64,000 nucleotides of DNA, taken from positions 1 through 64,000 of the forward strand of contig NZ_JAXUHN010000087.1 in the NCBI RefSeq assembly GCF_035916875.1. The letters run 5' to 3'. A program made the translations under genes and the position numbers. The notes beneath the pieces were generated by a model. The model worked only from the letters and a program-made list of their open reading frames with translations, was not told the origin of the DNA and ran no database searches. This stretch comes from Methylomicrobium sp035916875. Lineage in GTDB: Bacteria > Pseudomonadota > Gammaproteobacteria > Methylococcales > Methylomonadaceae. The stretch's first letter is position 1; each line of letters starts with the position of its first letter. This document shows positions 52,316 to 61,370 of the stretch, in pieces.

Positions 52316-53506
52316 TTATCCCGGATACCATGCCAAAGGATCAACCGGTTTGCCATTCTTGCGAATGCCAAAATATAATCCCGACTGCGACCGCCCGCCG
52401 CTTTGACCCGCGCCGGCGACCACATCTCCCGCATCGACCCATTCATCGACCCGTTTGTAGAGGCTCTGATTAAAACCATACAAGGTCATGAAGCCATTGC
52501 CGTGATCGAGAATCATCAATAACCCGTATCCCGACAGCCATTGCGAATAAACGACCTTGCCGCGGGCCACTGCGCGGACCTCCGTGCCTTCCGGCGCATC
52601 GATCAGAATGCCGTCCCAGAGGCTCTGCATCCCATTGGCAGCCGATTTACCCGAAACCGGCCAGGGCAATTGCCCCTTGAGCCGCTCGAAATCGGCCGAG
52701 GCCGGTTTCCCGGCGCCGCTGGGAGCGCCCTGCTCCTCGCTTTGAGACTGAACATTCATACCAACAGTTTCCGGCTCCTGACCGTCCACTGGCGGATTCT
52801 CCCATTTCGCCTGCGTGTCGATCAGCGTCTTCAGTTCATTTTCGCTTTCTTTCAGCCGATTGAGCTGCTGCTCGCCGGACGAATAGTCCTGCTCGATTTC
52901 GGCGAGCAGCTTGTTTCTTTCATTCCGCAACAATTCAAGCGCACTTTGCTCGATGCGGTTTTTCTCGACATCGCGCTCCATCAGCATCGCTTCCTCCCTT
53001 TGTCGGTTCTCCAATTCAGCAAGCCCGGCGACAGACTTTTGCATCACCACCAGCTTCTTCAGCCGCTGCCGGCGCAAATAATCATGATAGACCACCATCC
53101 GATTCGCCTTCGCGAGGTCCTGATGATTCAGAATCAACTTCAATTTTCCGGTCCGGCTCATGACGAAATCGGCGCGCAACTGCGCCGCCAACGCCTTGTT
53201 ATGCAGTGCGATCTCATCCTTCTGCAATACAATGTCCTGCCGGATCAGCTTCATTTGGCTACGATTTTGCAAGATGTCGTCTTGCAACCTTTTCAACGTC
53301 GCCGCACTTTCGCCATAGCGGTTCTCGATATCGGCGAGTTGCTCCGCCACCGCATCCTTTTGAAGCAGCATCGCTTGTATTTTTTTCTTGACTGCTGCGA
53401 TGCTGGACTGAACCACGCCCAAGTCGCCCTTGAGGGTGACCTCCTCGGCAACACATTCCTTAGCCAGCATCCCCAAAACGATGCAGGCTACAATCCTTGT
53501 CCGCAT
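52316..53506 (-). CDS. envC: Murein hydrolase activator EnvC
   Basis: A 396-residue periplasmic protein. A signal peptide (RIVACIVLGMLAKECVA) is followed by a long coiled-coil (~30-250) and a C-terminal LytM/M23 domain (~290-396). The peptidase is degenerate: the zinc His residues are missing in LMILDHGNGFMTLYGFN and LYFGIRKNGKPVDPLAWY, as in E. coli EnvC, which activates amidases AmiA/AmiB at the septum rather than cutting peptidoglycan itself. Adjacent to gpmI as in E. coli. ATG lies eight bases after the gpmI remnant stop. Confidence 0.94.
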   Translation of the reverse strand: MRTRIVACIVLGMLAKECVAEEVTLKGDLGVVQSSIAAVKKKIQAMLLQKDAVAEQLADIENRYGESAATLKRLQDDILQNRSQMKLIRQDIVLQKDEIALHNKALAAQLRADFVMSRTGKLKLILNHQDLAKANRMVVYHDYLRRQRLKKLVVMQKSVAGLAELENRQREEAMLMERDVEKNRIEQSALELLRNERNKLLAEIEQDYSSGEQQLNRLKESENELKTLIDTQAKWENPPVDGQEPETVGMNVQSQSEEQGAPSGAGKPASADFERLKGQLPWPVSGKSAANGMQSLWDGILIDAPEGTEVRAVARGKVVYSQWLSGYGLLMILDHGNGFMTLYGFNQSLYKRVDEWVDAGDVVAGAGQSGGRSQSGLYFGIRKNGKPVDPLAWYPG

Positions 53507-53513
53507 CTCTCGC

Positions 53514-53975
53514 TTAGTGCGCGGCCAGCAATGATCTATCCGTCATTTCCACAGGCTGAGGAACGCCCAGAATGTCCAACATGGTCGGTGCCAAGTCTGA
53601 AAGATTGCCGCCCGGTGAAAGCAGTCCCATGATGTGCAGCGCTTTGCCTTTTTCCTTGACGATGTCGACCGCCTTGCACAAGACCTCATTGATAAAGAAA
53701 CTGCCGTCCCGGATCGCATCATTGACCTTAGTATAATACTGCGACACATAACGGCCGGTGCCGATATGAATATGTCCAACTTCCGAATTGCCCATCTGAT
53801 CGTCCGGAAGACCCACCACGGCGCCGGAACAATTCAACAAGGTCATCGGATAATCTGCCTGCAGTTTGTTCCAGCAAGGTTTTTTTTCCGCCGCAATGGC
53901 ATTGTATTGTTTTTCGAGCGAGCACCCGAAGCCGTCGAGAATTAACAAAACTAAGGGTCTTGGCCGATTCAACAT
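53514..53975 (-). pseudogene. gpmI: Internally deleted 2,3-bisphosphoglycerate-independent phosphoglycerate mutase
   Basis: A 153-codon open gene, where GpmI is ~510. Residues 1-123 are the normal N-terminus: RPLVLLILDGFGCS, the phosphoserine loop QMGNSEVGHIHIGTGR (Ser64), and LHIMGLLSPGG. It then jumps directly to the last ~30 residues, NLSDLAPTMLDILGVPQPVEM, with no stop or frame loss. About 360 residues are missing: most of the phosphotransferase domain and the metal-binding Asp/His residues. It cannot be an active mutase. The frame, ATG 53975 and the eight-base link to envC are kept, so it may persist to translate envC, or simply be recent. Start: ATG after GGAG, 11-base spacing. Confidence 0.9.
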
Positions 53976-54257
53976 CTTTAAAATTTCTCCAGTCACAAAC
54001 ACAAAAATCTAGATCCGCGCCACCTTCAGCCATGCACGCTACGCCAATGAACCATTATTACAAATCCATTACCCCCAAGAGATAAAACTAATGTATCATA
54101 GCACCGATTACTAGGCTTTCATGCTTAAGGTATACGCAAGATAGGGCTACTAAGCGTCCATTATATTAATACACGTTGGCAATCCTTGTGTAAAAATAAT
54201 TCATTGCGGCCGCCTTTTTTCAATAAAACACAAAAAACGTCCTGAAGGTCAGATCTT

Positions 54258-54572
54258 ATGGATATGCTGAATAAACTTCCGATATACGACGACAAGGACA
54301 TCAATCGAGCCGCGCGTTGCATCAAGGCGATGTCACATCCTTTACGATTGAAGATATTGTGCGTTTTGGGCACCAACTCGGTCAGTGTGCAGGACATCGT
54401 CGAACAGGTCGGCACCTCGCAAAGCAACATCTCTCAACACTTGGCAATACTTCGGGAAAAGAACATTCTGGGCTCTAAAAAAGAAGCCAACCGGGTCTAC
54501 TACTACATCGATGACAACCGCATGCTGCAACTGATCAACATGATGCGCGAAGTATTTTGCTCGCGGCTTTAG
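54258..54572 (+). CDS. ArsR-family transcriptional regulator
   Basis: A 104-residue winged-helix regulator. KAMSHPLRLKILCVLGTNSV leads into a recognition helix region VGTSQSNISQHLAILREKNI, then the wing SKKEANRVYYYIDDNR. The metal CxC of ArsR/SmtB metal sensors (ELCVCD) is missing: the helix reads SVQDIVEQV. A single Cys (KILCVL) and a C-terminal Cys (EVFCSRL) could serve redox or persulfide sensing, as in SqrR/BigR-type regulators. It is transcribed with the rhodanese 46 bases downstream, which fits sulfane-sulfur control; that is inference. Start ATG 54258. Confidence 0.9.
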   Translation: MDMLNKLPIYDDKDINRAARCIKAMSHPLRLKILCVLGTNSVSVQDIVEQVGTSQSNISQHLAILREKNILGSKKEANRVYYYIDDNRMLQLINMMREVFCSRL

Positions 54573-54618
54573 ATTTACCTGTTTACCTTTATCATTTGTT
54601 TCAACCATCCATCCATCC

Positions 54619-55068
54619 ATGCAACGTCTTTTTGAATTTATTTTTAATCACTATGTTTATTCGCTTGCCCTGGCAGTCGTCACCTATCTGTTGATTCAGG
54701 AATTTTTCGATACCGCTTTCAAAAAATTCAACCCGATCACGCCGATGCTCGCGGTCGCAAAGATGAACGAAAGCGACATCCAAATTATCGATGTGCGCGA
54801 AGCGCCCGATTACGCCCAAGGCTACATTGAAAAGGCAATCAATGCGCCACTCAGCAAACTGAGCGAGCAATTGCCAAAACTCACCAGCGACAAAAAAGCG
54901 CCATTACTGGTCGTCTGCCAGAACGGCACCCGCTCGCTAACCGCCGCCAAAACCTTGGCCAAGGCGGGTTTCGAGCAGATTTTCGTAATCACCGGCGGCA
55001 TGGATGCCTGGACCGAAGACTACAAACTACCAATAACCACCCAACGCAAGCAAAAAGCGAGCGTCTAG
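54619..55068 (+). CDS. Membrane-anchored rhodanese-domain protein (YibN-like)
   Basis: A 149-residue protein: one N-terminal membrane segment (LALAVVTYLLIQEFF) and a rhodanese domain (~45-145). IDVREAPDYAQGYIEKAINAP and the active-site loop VVCQNGTRSLTAAKTLAKAG, with the catalytic Cys in CQNGTRS, are complete. E. coli YibN has the same plan and sits near gpmI, grxC and secB. Here grxC is absent and an ArsR regulator precedes it. A sulfur-transfer role is likely; partner unknown. A strong terminator follows at 55111. Confidence 0.93.
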   Translation: MQRLFEFIFNHYVYSLALAVVTYLLIQEFFDTAFKKFNPITPMLAVAKMNESDIQIIDVREAPDYAQGYIEKAINAPLSKLSEQLPKLTSDKKAPLLVVCQNGTRSLTAAKTLAKAGFEQIFVITGGMDAWTEDYKLPITTQRKQKASV

Positions 55069-55110
55069 GTAATCCGCTCCGGTCTTAAAACCACTGCATT
55101 GAATCCCGAC

Positions 55111-55151
55111 AAAAATGCAATTTACGGGCATAAGCCGTAACTTGCATTTTT
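55111..55151 (+). terminator. Rho-independent terminator after the rhodanese gene
   Basis: AAAAATGCAA (55111-55120) pairs with TTGCATTTTT (55142-55151); inside, TTACGG (55122-55127) pairs with CCGTAA (55135-55140) around a 7-base loop. A-rich left and T-rich right arms allow it to work in both directions. Confidence 0.88.
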
Positions 55152-55228
55152 AAGGATTTCATTTAAAACCGCTGTCATCAAGACGGCGCATAATCCCAAA
55201 ACTATCCACCTTTCATTAAAAAGCTATC

Positions 55229-55699
55229 ATGGCCGAAGAACAACAAAACGTCGAAAAACAATTCGCTATCCAAAAAATATATACAAAAGACATATCTTTT
55301 GAAACGCCGAACTCCCCGAAAATCTTCATGGAGAAATGGGAACCGATCGTCGATTTCAACCTGAGCACCCGTGTCGAAACGATCGATCAAAACTTGTACG
55401 AAATCGTATTGACGACAACGATTACGGTCAAAATCTCCAACGCCACCGCCTATCTGGTCGAAGTGAACCAGGCCGGCATCTTTACGATCGCCGGTTTCAC
55501 CGAACAGGAACTGGGACCTATGATCGGCAGTTTTTGCCCGAACATTCTGTTTCCTTACGCCCGCGAAGTGGTGTCCGACCTGGTCGCCAAAGGCGGCTTT
55601 CCACAGCTTTTATTGGCCCCGGTCAATTTTGACGCCTTGTATGCACAACACTTGCAACAAGTGCAAAACCAAGTTCCCGCCAAGGAAAGCCTAAATTAA
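55229..55699 (+). CDS. secB: Protein-export chaperone SecB
   Basis: A 156-residue tetrameric cytosolic chaperone that keeps precursors unfolded and hands them to SecA. FAIQKIYTKDISFETPNSPKIF at the N-terminus, EVNQAGIFTIAGF in the middle and CPNILFPYAREVVSDLVAKGGFPQLLLAPVNFDALY at the C-terminus are diagnostic. Three bases before gpsA, the conserved secB-gpsA order. Start ATG 55229. Confidence 0.97.
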   Translation: MAEEQQNVEKQFAIQKIYTKDISFETPNSPKIFMEKWEPIVDFNLSTRVETIDQNLYEIVLTTTITVKISNATAYLVEVNQAGIFTIAGFTEQELGPMIGSFCPNILFPYAREVVSDLVAKGGFPQLLLAPVNFDALYAQHLQQVQNQVPAKESLN

Positions 55700-55702
55700 G
55701 CA

Positions 55703-56716
55703 ATGACAGCAAGAAAAATCGGCATTCTGGGCGCCGGTTCATGGGGAACAGCACTCGCAATCCAGGCGGCAAGAACCGGCTGCGATGTTTTGCTTTGGGG
55801 ACATCATCCGCAGCATGTTGCCACGCTGGCCGACGGCCGGGAAAACAAACGTTATTTGCCCGGCGCCGTGTTTCCCTGGAACTTGTCAGTCTCCGCCAAC
55901 TTACAGGAAGTCAGCCGTTTCTCCGACCTGTTACTGATCGCGGTGCCGAGCCACGCTTTTAAAACTACGCTGGAGCAACTCCGGCCGCTTACGGCAGCCA
56001 ACATCCGGATTGCCTGGGCAACCAAAGGCTTCAACCCCGATAACGGTTCTCTGTTGCACGAACTGGTGGCGGCGCTGTTTACAGCGCAGACGCCGGCGGC
56101 TGTGTTGTCGGGGCCGACTTTTGCGCATGAAGTTGCGGCCGAATTGCCGACCGCAATTACGATAGCTTCCCCTTACCCGGCGTTCTCGAATGAGTTGACC
56201 CAACTGTTTCACAGCAATCGGTTTCGGACTTATACGAGCGCCGACATCGTCGGCGTCGAAGTCGGTGGCGCGGTCAAAAACGTGATGGCGATCGCCGCAG
56301 GCATTGCAGACGGTTTGGGCTTCGGCGCCAATACCCGGGCGGCGTTGATTACTCGCGGGCTGACAGAAATCATCCGGCTCGGTCTTCGTCTCGGCGGGCA
56401 TCAGGAAACCTTCATGGGATTGGCCGGACTCGGCGATCTGATTCTGACTTGCACCGATAACCAGTCCAGAAACCGGCGTCTCGGCATTGCGCTCGGGCGC
56501 GGACAAGCGTTGCAGCCGGCGATGCGCGAGATAGGCCAGGAAATCGAAGGTGTGCTGGCCGCAAAAGAAACTTACCTGCTCTCCCAAAAGCATGCGATCG
56601 ACATGCCGATTACCGAGCAAACCTATAAAGTTTTATATGAGGGATTATCCCCGGCCACAGCAGTGCAGAATCTGCTCTCGCGCGAATTAAAAAGCGAATC
56701 GACAGGACAAGGATGA
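55703..56716 (+). CDS. gpsA: Glycerol-3-phosphate dehydrogenase (NAD(P)+)
   Basis: A 337-residue cytosolic enzyme reducing dihydroxyacetone phosphate to glycerol-3-phosphate for phospholipid synthesis. Rossmann motif GILGAGSWGTALAIQAA; ATKGFNPDNG and LSGPTFAHEVAAELPTA; catalytic Lys in GAVKNVMAIAAGIADGLGFG; LAGLGDLILTCTDNQSRNR. Directly follows secB. The TGA is part of a terminator-like hairpin. Length is normal for the family. Confidence 0.97.
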   Translation: MTARKIGILGAGSWGTALAIQAARTGCDVLLWGHHPQHVATLADGRENKRYLPGAVFPWNLSVSANLQEVSRFSDLLLIAVPSHAFKTTLEQLRPLTAANIRIAWATKGFNPDNGSLLHELVAALFTAQTPAAVLSGPTFAHEVAAELPTAITIASPYPAFSNELTQLFHSNRFRTYTSADIVGVEVGGAVKNVMAIAAGIADGLGFGANTRAALITRGLTEIIRLGLRLGGHQETFMGLAGLGDLILTCTDNQSRNRRLGIALGRGQALQPAMREIGQEIEGVLAAKETYLLSQKHAIDMPITEQTYKVLYEGLSPATAVQNLLSRELKSESTGQG

Positions 56717-56741
56717 CGCCGGTCCGGGAAAGCCGGCGTCA
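56714..56741. terminator. Bidirectional terminator between gpsA and the L,D-transpeptidase
   Basis: TGACGCCGG (56714-56722, including the gpsA stop) pairs with CCGGCGTCA (56733-56741), 9 bp, 10-base loop. A TTATTTA follows on the plus strand, so it is a moderate terminator between convergent genes. Confidence 0.65.
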
Positions 56742-56748
56742 GGGTTAT

Positions 56749-57762
56749 TTAGGTTCCGTGATAATAGCCGTCCGATGACGCCCCGTGGGCTTCCCGTTGC
56801 TGCGCACCCTCAGGCTGTTGCTCCAGTGGAGGCAGTCTTTCATAAATCGGCGTCGGTTCGCCGTCGAGCGCATGCAAGGCCTGATTCAAGGCTGTTTGAT
56901 CAAAATCAGGCATTTCCTCTTTCGTTACTTTCCGGATCAAGTCGAGCGCCACCGCATAGCGTTGATCCTGACTCATCTCCTCGCCTTCCAGATCCGGATG
57001 CGCCTCGATATACAACGTATTATTGAGCCAACCGACCTTGATCGGTTGCTTGACGATATAGACTGTCGTACCGACCGGCGCGTGGCTGTATAGCTCGGCA
57101 ATGTCTTCAGGATACATCCGTACGCAACCGTGCGTGATCTGCATGCCAATGCCATAAATCTTGTCGATGTCGGTGCCGTGGATCCGGTAATCACCCGGCA
57201 GATTTAGATACAACGCATAGGCGCCGAGCGGATTGTGCGGGCCGGGCGGCACGACTTCGGGCAACGGATCACCCATTGCGGCATGTTCGCGCCGGATAGA
57301 CTCGGGCGGATGCCAGCTCGGATCCTTCACTTTTTTAATTACCGTGGTTTTACCGAGCGGCGTCTTCCAATCCTGCCGGCCGATGCCGTGCGCAAATGAC
57401 ATAACCTGCCGACCGCCGGGCGGATAATAATACATCCGGTATTCGGACAGATTCAGCGTGATGCCGTCATGCGGCGTATCAGGAAGAATGCGCCGGTTGG
57501 CGATGCGCACGATCTCACCTTTTTTGACATGCCAGCGATCGACTTTCTGATTCAGTCGTACGATTTCCGCTTGCCCCAACCGATAACGCAACGCCACGTC
57601 CAGCAACGTTTCATCCTGTTCCGCATGGGTAAATGCGACAGGATCAGCGTACTCCATGACGACCGTGTCGCCATTGCTCGGCATATCGTACGTTGTCGCA
57701 AACGCCGAAGCGGACGCCAGGAGACTTAAGGTCAATACAGCATTAAGAGATCGAATTCCCAT
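56749..57762 (-). CDS. L,D-transpeptidase (YkuD domain) with LysM-like segment
   Basis: A 337-residue periplasmic enzyme that makes 3-3 peptidoglycan crosslinks or attaches lipoproteins. Signal peptide LNAVLTLSLLASASAFA; a LysM-like segment (DETLLDVALRYRLGQAEIVRLNQ); then the YkuD domain from ITLNLSEYRMYYYP. The catalytic block IHGTDIDKIYGIGMQITHGCVRMYPEDI holds the His and Cys of the HGCVRM motif. It resembles ErfK/YbiS/YcfS. The C-terminal region (LYIEAHPDLEG) is followed by a hydrophilic tail. Single gene. Start ATG 57762. Confidence 0.94.
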   Translation of the reverse strand: MGIRSLNAVLTLSLLASASAFATTYDMPSNGDTVVMEYADPVAFTHAEQDETLLDVALRYRLGQAEIVRLNQKVDRWHVKKGEIVRIANRRILPDTPHDGITLNLSEYRMYYYPPGGRQVMSFAHGIGRQDWKTPLGKTTVIKKVKDPSWHPPESIRREHAAMGDPLPEVVPPGPHNPLGAYALYLNLPGDYRIHGTDIDKIYGIGMQITHGCVRMYPEDIAELYSHAPVGTTVYIVKQPIKVGWLNNTLYIEAHPDLEGEEMSQDQRYAVALDLIRKVTKEEMPDFDQTALNQALHALDGEPTPIYERLPPLEQQPEGAQQREAHGASSDGYYHGT

Positions 57763-58132
57763 TACATTAATTCGCGAATATTTAAAGATAACTGGATGTT
57801 ATGATGAAAAATGAGATTTTAAAACAAACCGGATAGTTCAGAATATCGGTTCTTGCGGACAAATCGTGTGAAATCTATGTCAAATCCCCTTTTATTATAC
57901 CACATCAACAAAAACTGTTAGGCCATTACCCTCTTCAGTATAGCGCCTCGGGCCTACACCTCGGGTCATACACAAAGCCGCCATACCGGAACGGATATCG
58001 GCAACGCCGCCACGTGAGGGATCTGTGGACAGAACAGTTGCCGAATATAAACCTGGCGTTCCATAGGACAGAATGACGTGGCGAAAGAATTACACCAAAC
58101 ACCTCAATTTATCCTATCGTTTCAATGCCGAA
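57763..58132. other. Intergenic region without a recognisable gene
   Basis: 370 bases between the L,D-transpeptidase start and the pntB end. No RNA gene or supportable open frame seen; it should hold the promoter for the transpeptidase gene. Confidence 0.5.
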
Positions 58133-59524
58133 TCAACTGCGTAACGCCTTCAACACCGCCTGCAGCCTATCATTTGCGTCGCCGAACAACATCCGTGTAT
58201 TGTCGAGCACGAACAGCGGATTACCCACGCCCGCATAGCCGGACGCCATACTGCGCTTCATAGCGATCGTCATACCGCCTTTCCAGCATTCAAGAACCGG
58301 CATGCCGGCAATCGGGCTGTTCGGATCGTCCAATGCGGACGGATTGACGATATCGTTCGCGCCGATCACCATCGTGATATCGACATTCGGGAAGTCTTCG
58401 TTGATTTCGTCCATTTCATAGACGATGTCATACGGCACCTTCGCTTCGGCCAACAGCACGTTCATGTGGCCGGGCATCCTTCCTGCGACCGGATGGATGC
58501 CGAAACGGACTTTTTTGCCTTTATCCCGCAGAAGTTTGGTGATTTCGTTGACCGTATGCTGGGCCTGGGCGACCGCCATACCGTAGCCCGGAATGATCAT
58601 GATGTTTTTTGCGCCGAGCAATTGCTGCGCGGTTTCTTCCGCATCGATCGGCTGCACGTCGCCTTCGACGACCGCCGCTTCGCCACCGGTGCCGGTACCG
58701 AAACCGCCCGCGATCACGCTGACGAAATTGCGGTTCATTGCCCGACACATAATATAACTCAGGATCGCGCCGCTGCTGCCTACCAACGCACCGGTCACGA
58801 TCAGCAAATCATTGCTCAACATGAAACCGGTCGCAGCCGCGGCCCATCCGGAATAACTGTTCAACATCGACACCACGACCGGCATATCGGCTCCCCCGAT
58901 CGCCATCACCATGTGCACGCCGAACACGAGTGAAATCGCAGTCATGACCAGGAGCGGAATGGTGCCGCCGCCGGTTTCGGCCTGTTGCAAAAACAGATAA
59001 CCCAAAAAAACGACAGCGATCAATAAGCCCAAATTCAGCCAGTGACGGGCCGGCAACAACAGCGGTTTGCCGTTGATGCGTCCGCTCAACTTGCCGAACG
59101 CGATCACCGAACCCGAAAAAGTCACCGCGCCGATCAGGATGCCGACATAGATTTCGGTTTCGTGGATCGTCTTTTCGATACCGGACAGCGTACCGCTTTC
59201 ATCCATGAAATTCGCATAACCGACCAGCACAGCCGCCATCCCGACCAGACTGTGCATGATCGCAACCAGTTCGGGCATCTGCGTCATCTCGACTTCTTTC
59301 GCGGCCATGAAGCCGATCGAGCCGCCGAACAGCAAGGCGGAGATCAAAATCGCATACGATGTGACCGAGCCGCTCATCACGGTCGCGACAATCGCAATTG
59401 CCATGCCGAGCATGCCATAGTAGTTGCCGCGCCGCGCGGTTTCTTGATTGCTAAGGCCGCTCAAACTCAAAATGAACAGCACCGTCGCAGCAATGTAAGA
59501 CATTGTGACTAAACTTTGTGACAT
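58133..59524 (-). CDS. pntB: NAD(P) transhydrogenase beta subunit
   Basis: A 463-residue inner-membrane subunit of the proton-translocating transhydrogenase that makes NADPH from NADH. Nine or so spans fill the N-terminal 280 residues (VLFILSLSGLSNQETARRG ...), followed by the NADP(H)-binding domain III: IIPGYGMAVAQAQHTVNEIT, HPVAGRMPGHMNVLLAEA and VIGANDIVNPSALDDPNSPIA. It starts 15 bases after the pntA stop with AAGGA. Operon pntA-pntB. Confidence 0.97.
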   Translation of the reverse strand: MSQSLVTMSYIAATVLFILSLSGLSNQETARRGNYYGMLGMAIAIVATVMSGSVTSYAILISALLFGGSIGFMAAKEVEMTQMPELVAIMHSLVGMAAVLVGYANFMDESGTLSGIEKTIHETEIYVGILIGAVTFSGSVIAFGKLSGRINGKPLLLPARHWLNLGLLIAVVFLGYLFLQQAETGGGTIPLLVMTAISLVFGVHMVMAIGGADMPVVVSMLNSYSGWAAAATGFMLSNDLLIVTGALVGSSGAILSYIMCRAMNRNFVSVIAGGFGTGTGGEAAVVEGDVQPIDAEETAQQLLGAKNIMIIPGYGMAVAQAQHTVNEITKLLRDKGKKVRFGIHPVAGRMPGHMNVLLAEAKVPYDIVYEMDEINEDFPNVDITMVIGANDIVNPSALDDPNSPIAGMPVLECWKGGMTIAMKRSMASGYAGVGNPLFVLDNTRMLFGDANDRLQAVLKALRS

Positions 59525-59539
59525 GATTTTTCCTTATTC

Positions 59540-61111
59540 TTATTTTCTGAACATTTCGAGCATGCGCCGTGTCACCAAAAAACCACCCGCGATGTTGATC
59601 GAGGCGATCAGAATCGCGAGTCCAGCCAGTACGCTGATCATAATCGCCGGGGCGGAGACCTGTACCAGTGCGCCGATCACGATGATGCCGCTGATCGCAT
59701 TGGTGACGCTCATCAGCGGCGTATGCAGCGACGGCGTCACATTCCAGATCACCTGATAGCCGACGAAGCAGGCCAATACGAACACGGTAAAATGCGTCAT
59801 GAACGATGCCGGCGCGACCGAACCGAGACCGTAAAGCGCGAGACCGCCGATCACCAGCGGAATAAACGGCCTGACCGCCGCAGGAATCAAACGATTATTT
59901 TTCTTGGCTTTTTCCGCCACACCCGGATTGGCCGGCGCTTCTGTTTGCGGTGCGGGCGCGGCCGATAATTTCGGCGGAGGTGGCGGCCAGGTAATCTTGC
60001 CTTCCTTGATCACGGTCGCGCCGCGAATCACTTCATCCTCCATGTTCACGTTGATCTCGCCGTTCTTTTGCGGGCTCAGTTCGGTCAACAAATGCCGCAA
60101 ATTGGTCGCGTAAAGCTGGCTGGACTGATTCGCCAATCGGCTCGGCAGATTGGTATAGCCGATGATCGTAACGCCATGCTTGACCACCACTTTGTCCTTC
60201 TCGGTCAGCGCACAATTACCCCCCTGCTCGGCAGCCAGATCGACGATCACGCTACCCGGTTTCATCGACTCGACCATGCCCGTCGTAATCAGCTCCGGCG
60301 CGGGCTTGCCGGGAATCAATGCGGTCGTGATGATGATATCGACTTCCATCGCCTGGCGCGCAAACAAGGCCATTTCTGCCTCGATGAACTCTTTGGACAT
60401 CGTCTTCGCGTAACCGCCGGCACCTGAACCTTCTTCCTTGAAATCGAGCATCAGAAACTCGGCATCCATGCTCTCGATTTGTTCCTTCACTTCGGGGCGG
60501 GTATCAAACGCCCGGACAATCGCGCCCATGCCTTTCGCTGCGCCAATCGCGGCGAGACCGGCCACCCCCGCGCCGATCACCAACACTTTCGCGGGCGGAA
60601 TCTTGCCGGCCGCGGTAATCTGGCCGGTGAAAAAACGGCCAAAATGCTGAGCCGCCTCGATCACGGCCCGGTAGCCCGCGATATTGGCCATCGAACTCAA
60701 CGCATCGAGCTTTTGCGCCCGCGACATTCTCGGCACGCTGTCCATCGCCAGCACGGTCGCCTGTTTTGCGGCCAGTGTCTTCATTAGTGCTTCATTTTGC
60801 GCCGGCCAAATAAAACTGATCAGATTGCCGCCTTCGCGAAGCAAATCGGTTTCGTCTATCGCCAGTTCCGGGTGGCGCTCCGGCGCCCTCACTTTCATCA
60901 CAATGTCGGAACCCTGCCACAATGACTTCACATCATCGACGATTTCCACACCCGCCTCCTTGTAAGCCTCGTCCGAAATATTCGCGCCCTGCCCCGCGCC
61001 TTTTTCGATACAAACCGAAAAACCCAGCTTCATAATTTGTTCGGCGGTCTCCGGCGTCAGCGCGACGCGTTTTTCGCCCTGATGAATTTCTTTTGGTACA
61101 CCAATCTTCAT
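59540..61111 (-). CDS. pntA: NAD(P) transhydrogenase alpha subunit (single-chain form)
   Basis: A 523-residue subunit that combines the NAD(H)-binding domain I (MKIGVPKEIHQGEKRVALTP, KVLVIGAGVAGLAAIGAAKG, SVIVDLAAEQGGNCALTE) with a C-terminal membrane domain (LVIGGLALYGLGS, FVLACFVGYQVIW, ISGIIVIGALVQV). This is the undivided E. coli-like arrangement, not the split pntAA/pntAB form of alphaproteobacteria. A Pro/Ala linker joins the two parts. ATG 61111 with AGGAG. In a one-carbon bacterium it would help meet the NADPH demand of biosynthesis (inference). Confidence 0.97.
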   Translation of the reverse strand: MKIGVPKEIHQGEKRVALTPETAEQIMKLGFSVCIEKGAGQGANISDEAYKEAGVEIVDDVKSLWQGSDIVMKVRAPERHPELAIDETDLLREGGNLISFIWPAQNEALMKTLAAKQATVLAMDSVPRMSRAQKLDALSSMANIAGYRAVIEAAQHFGRFFTGQITAAGKIPPAKVLVIGAGVAGLAAIGAAKGMGAIVRAFDTRPEVKEQIESMDAEFLMLDFKEEGSGAGGYAKTMSKEFIEAEMALFARQAMEVDIIITTALIPGKPAPELITTGMVESMKPGSVIVDLAAEQGGNCALTEKDKVVVKHGVTIIGYTNLPSRLANQSSQLYATNLRHLLTELSPQKNGEINVNMEDEVIRGATVIKEGKITWPPPPPKLSAAPAPQTEAPANPGVAEKAKKNNRLIPAAVRPFIPLVIGGLALYGLGSVAPASFMTHFTVFVLACFVGYQVIWNVTPSLHTPLMSVTNAISGIIVIGALVQVSAPAIMISVLAGLAILIASINIAGGFLVTRRMLEMFRK

Positions 61112-61370
61112 AGAGTCTCCTGTATTTTTGGGAAGGGCTTAATCAGCCAAGGCTAGCGTTCAGTTTTTTTCACCTCAGCCAACGAGCATAGAAGATTAGC
61201 TTCCGCATTTCAATAAAAATATAGAACGGAAGCCATTCGCAAACGAACGCCAATATTTGGTGAATATTTTTCGAGTCCTGACATGCCAAAACCGCTCGCA
61301 AGAGCTAGACTTCGCCTAAAATTTAAAATCAACTAGACTGCTTGTATCGATATTATCTCTAGGCAACACG

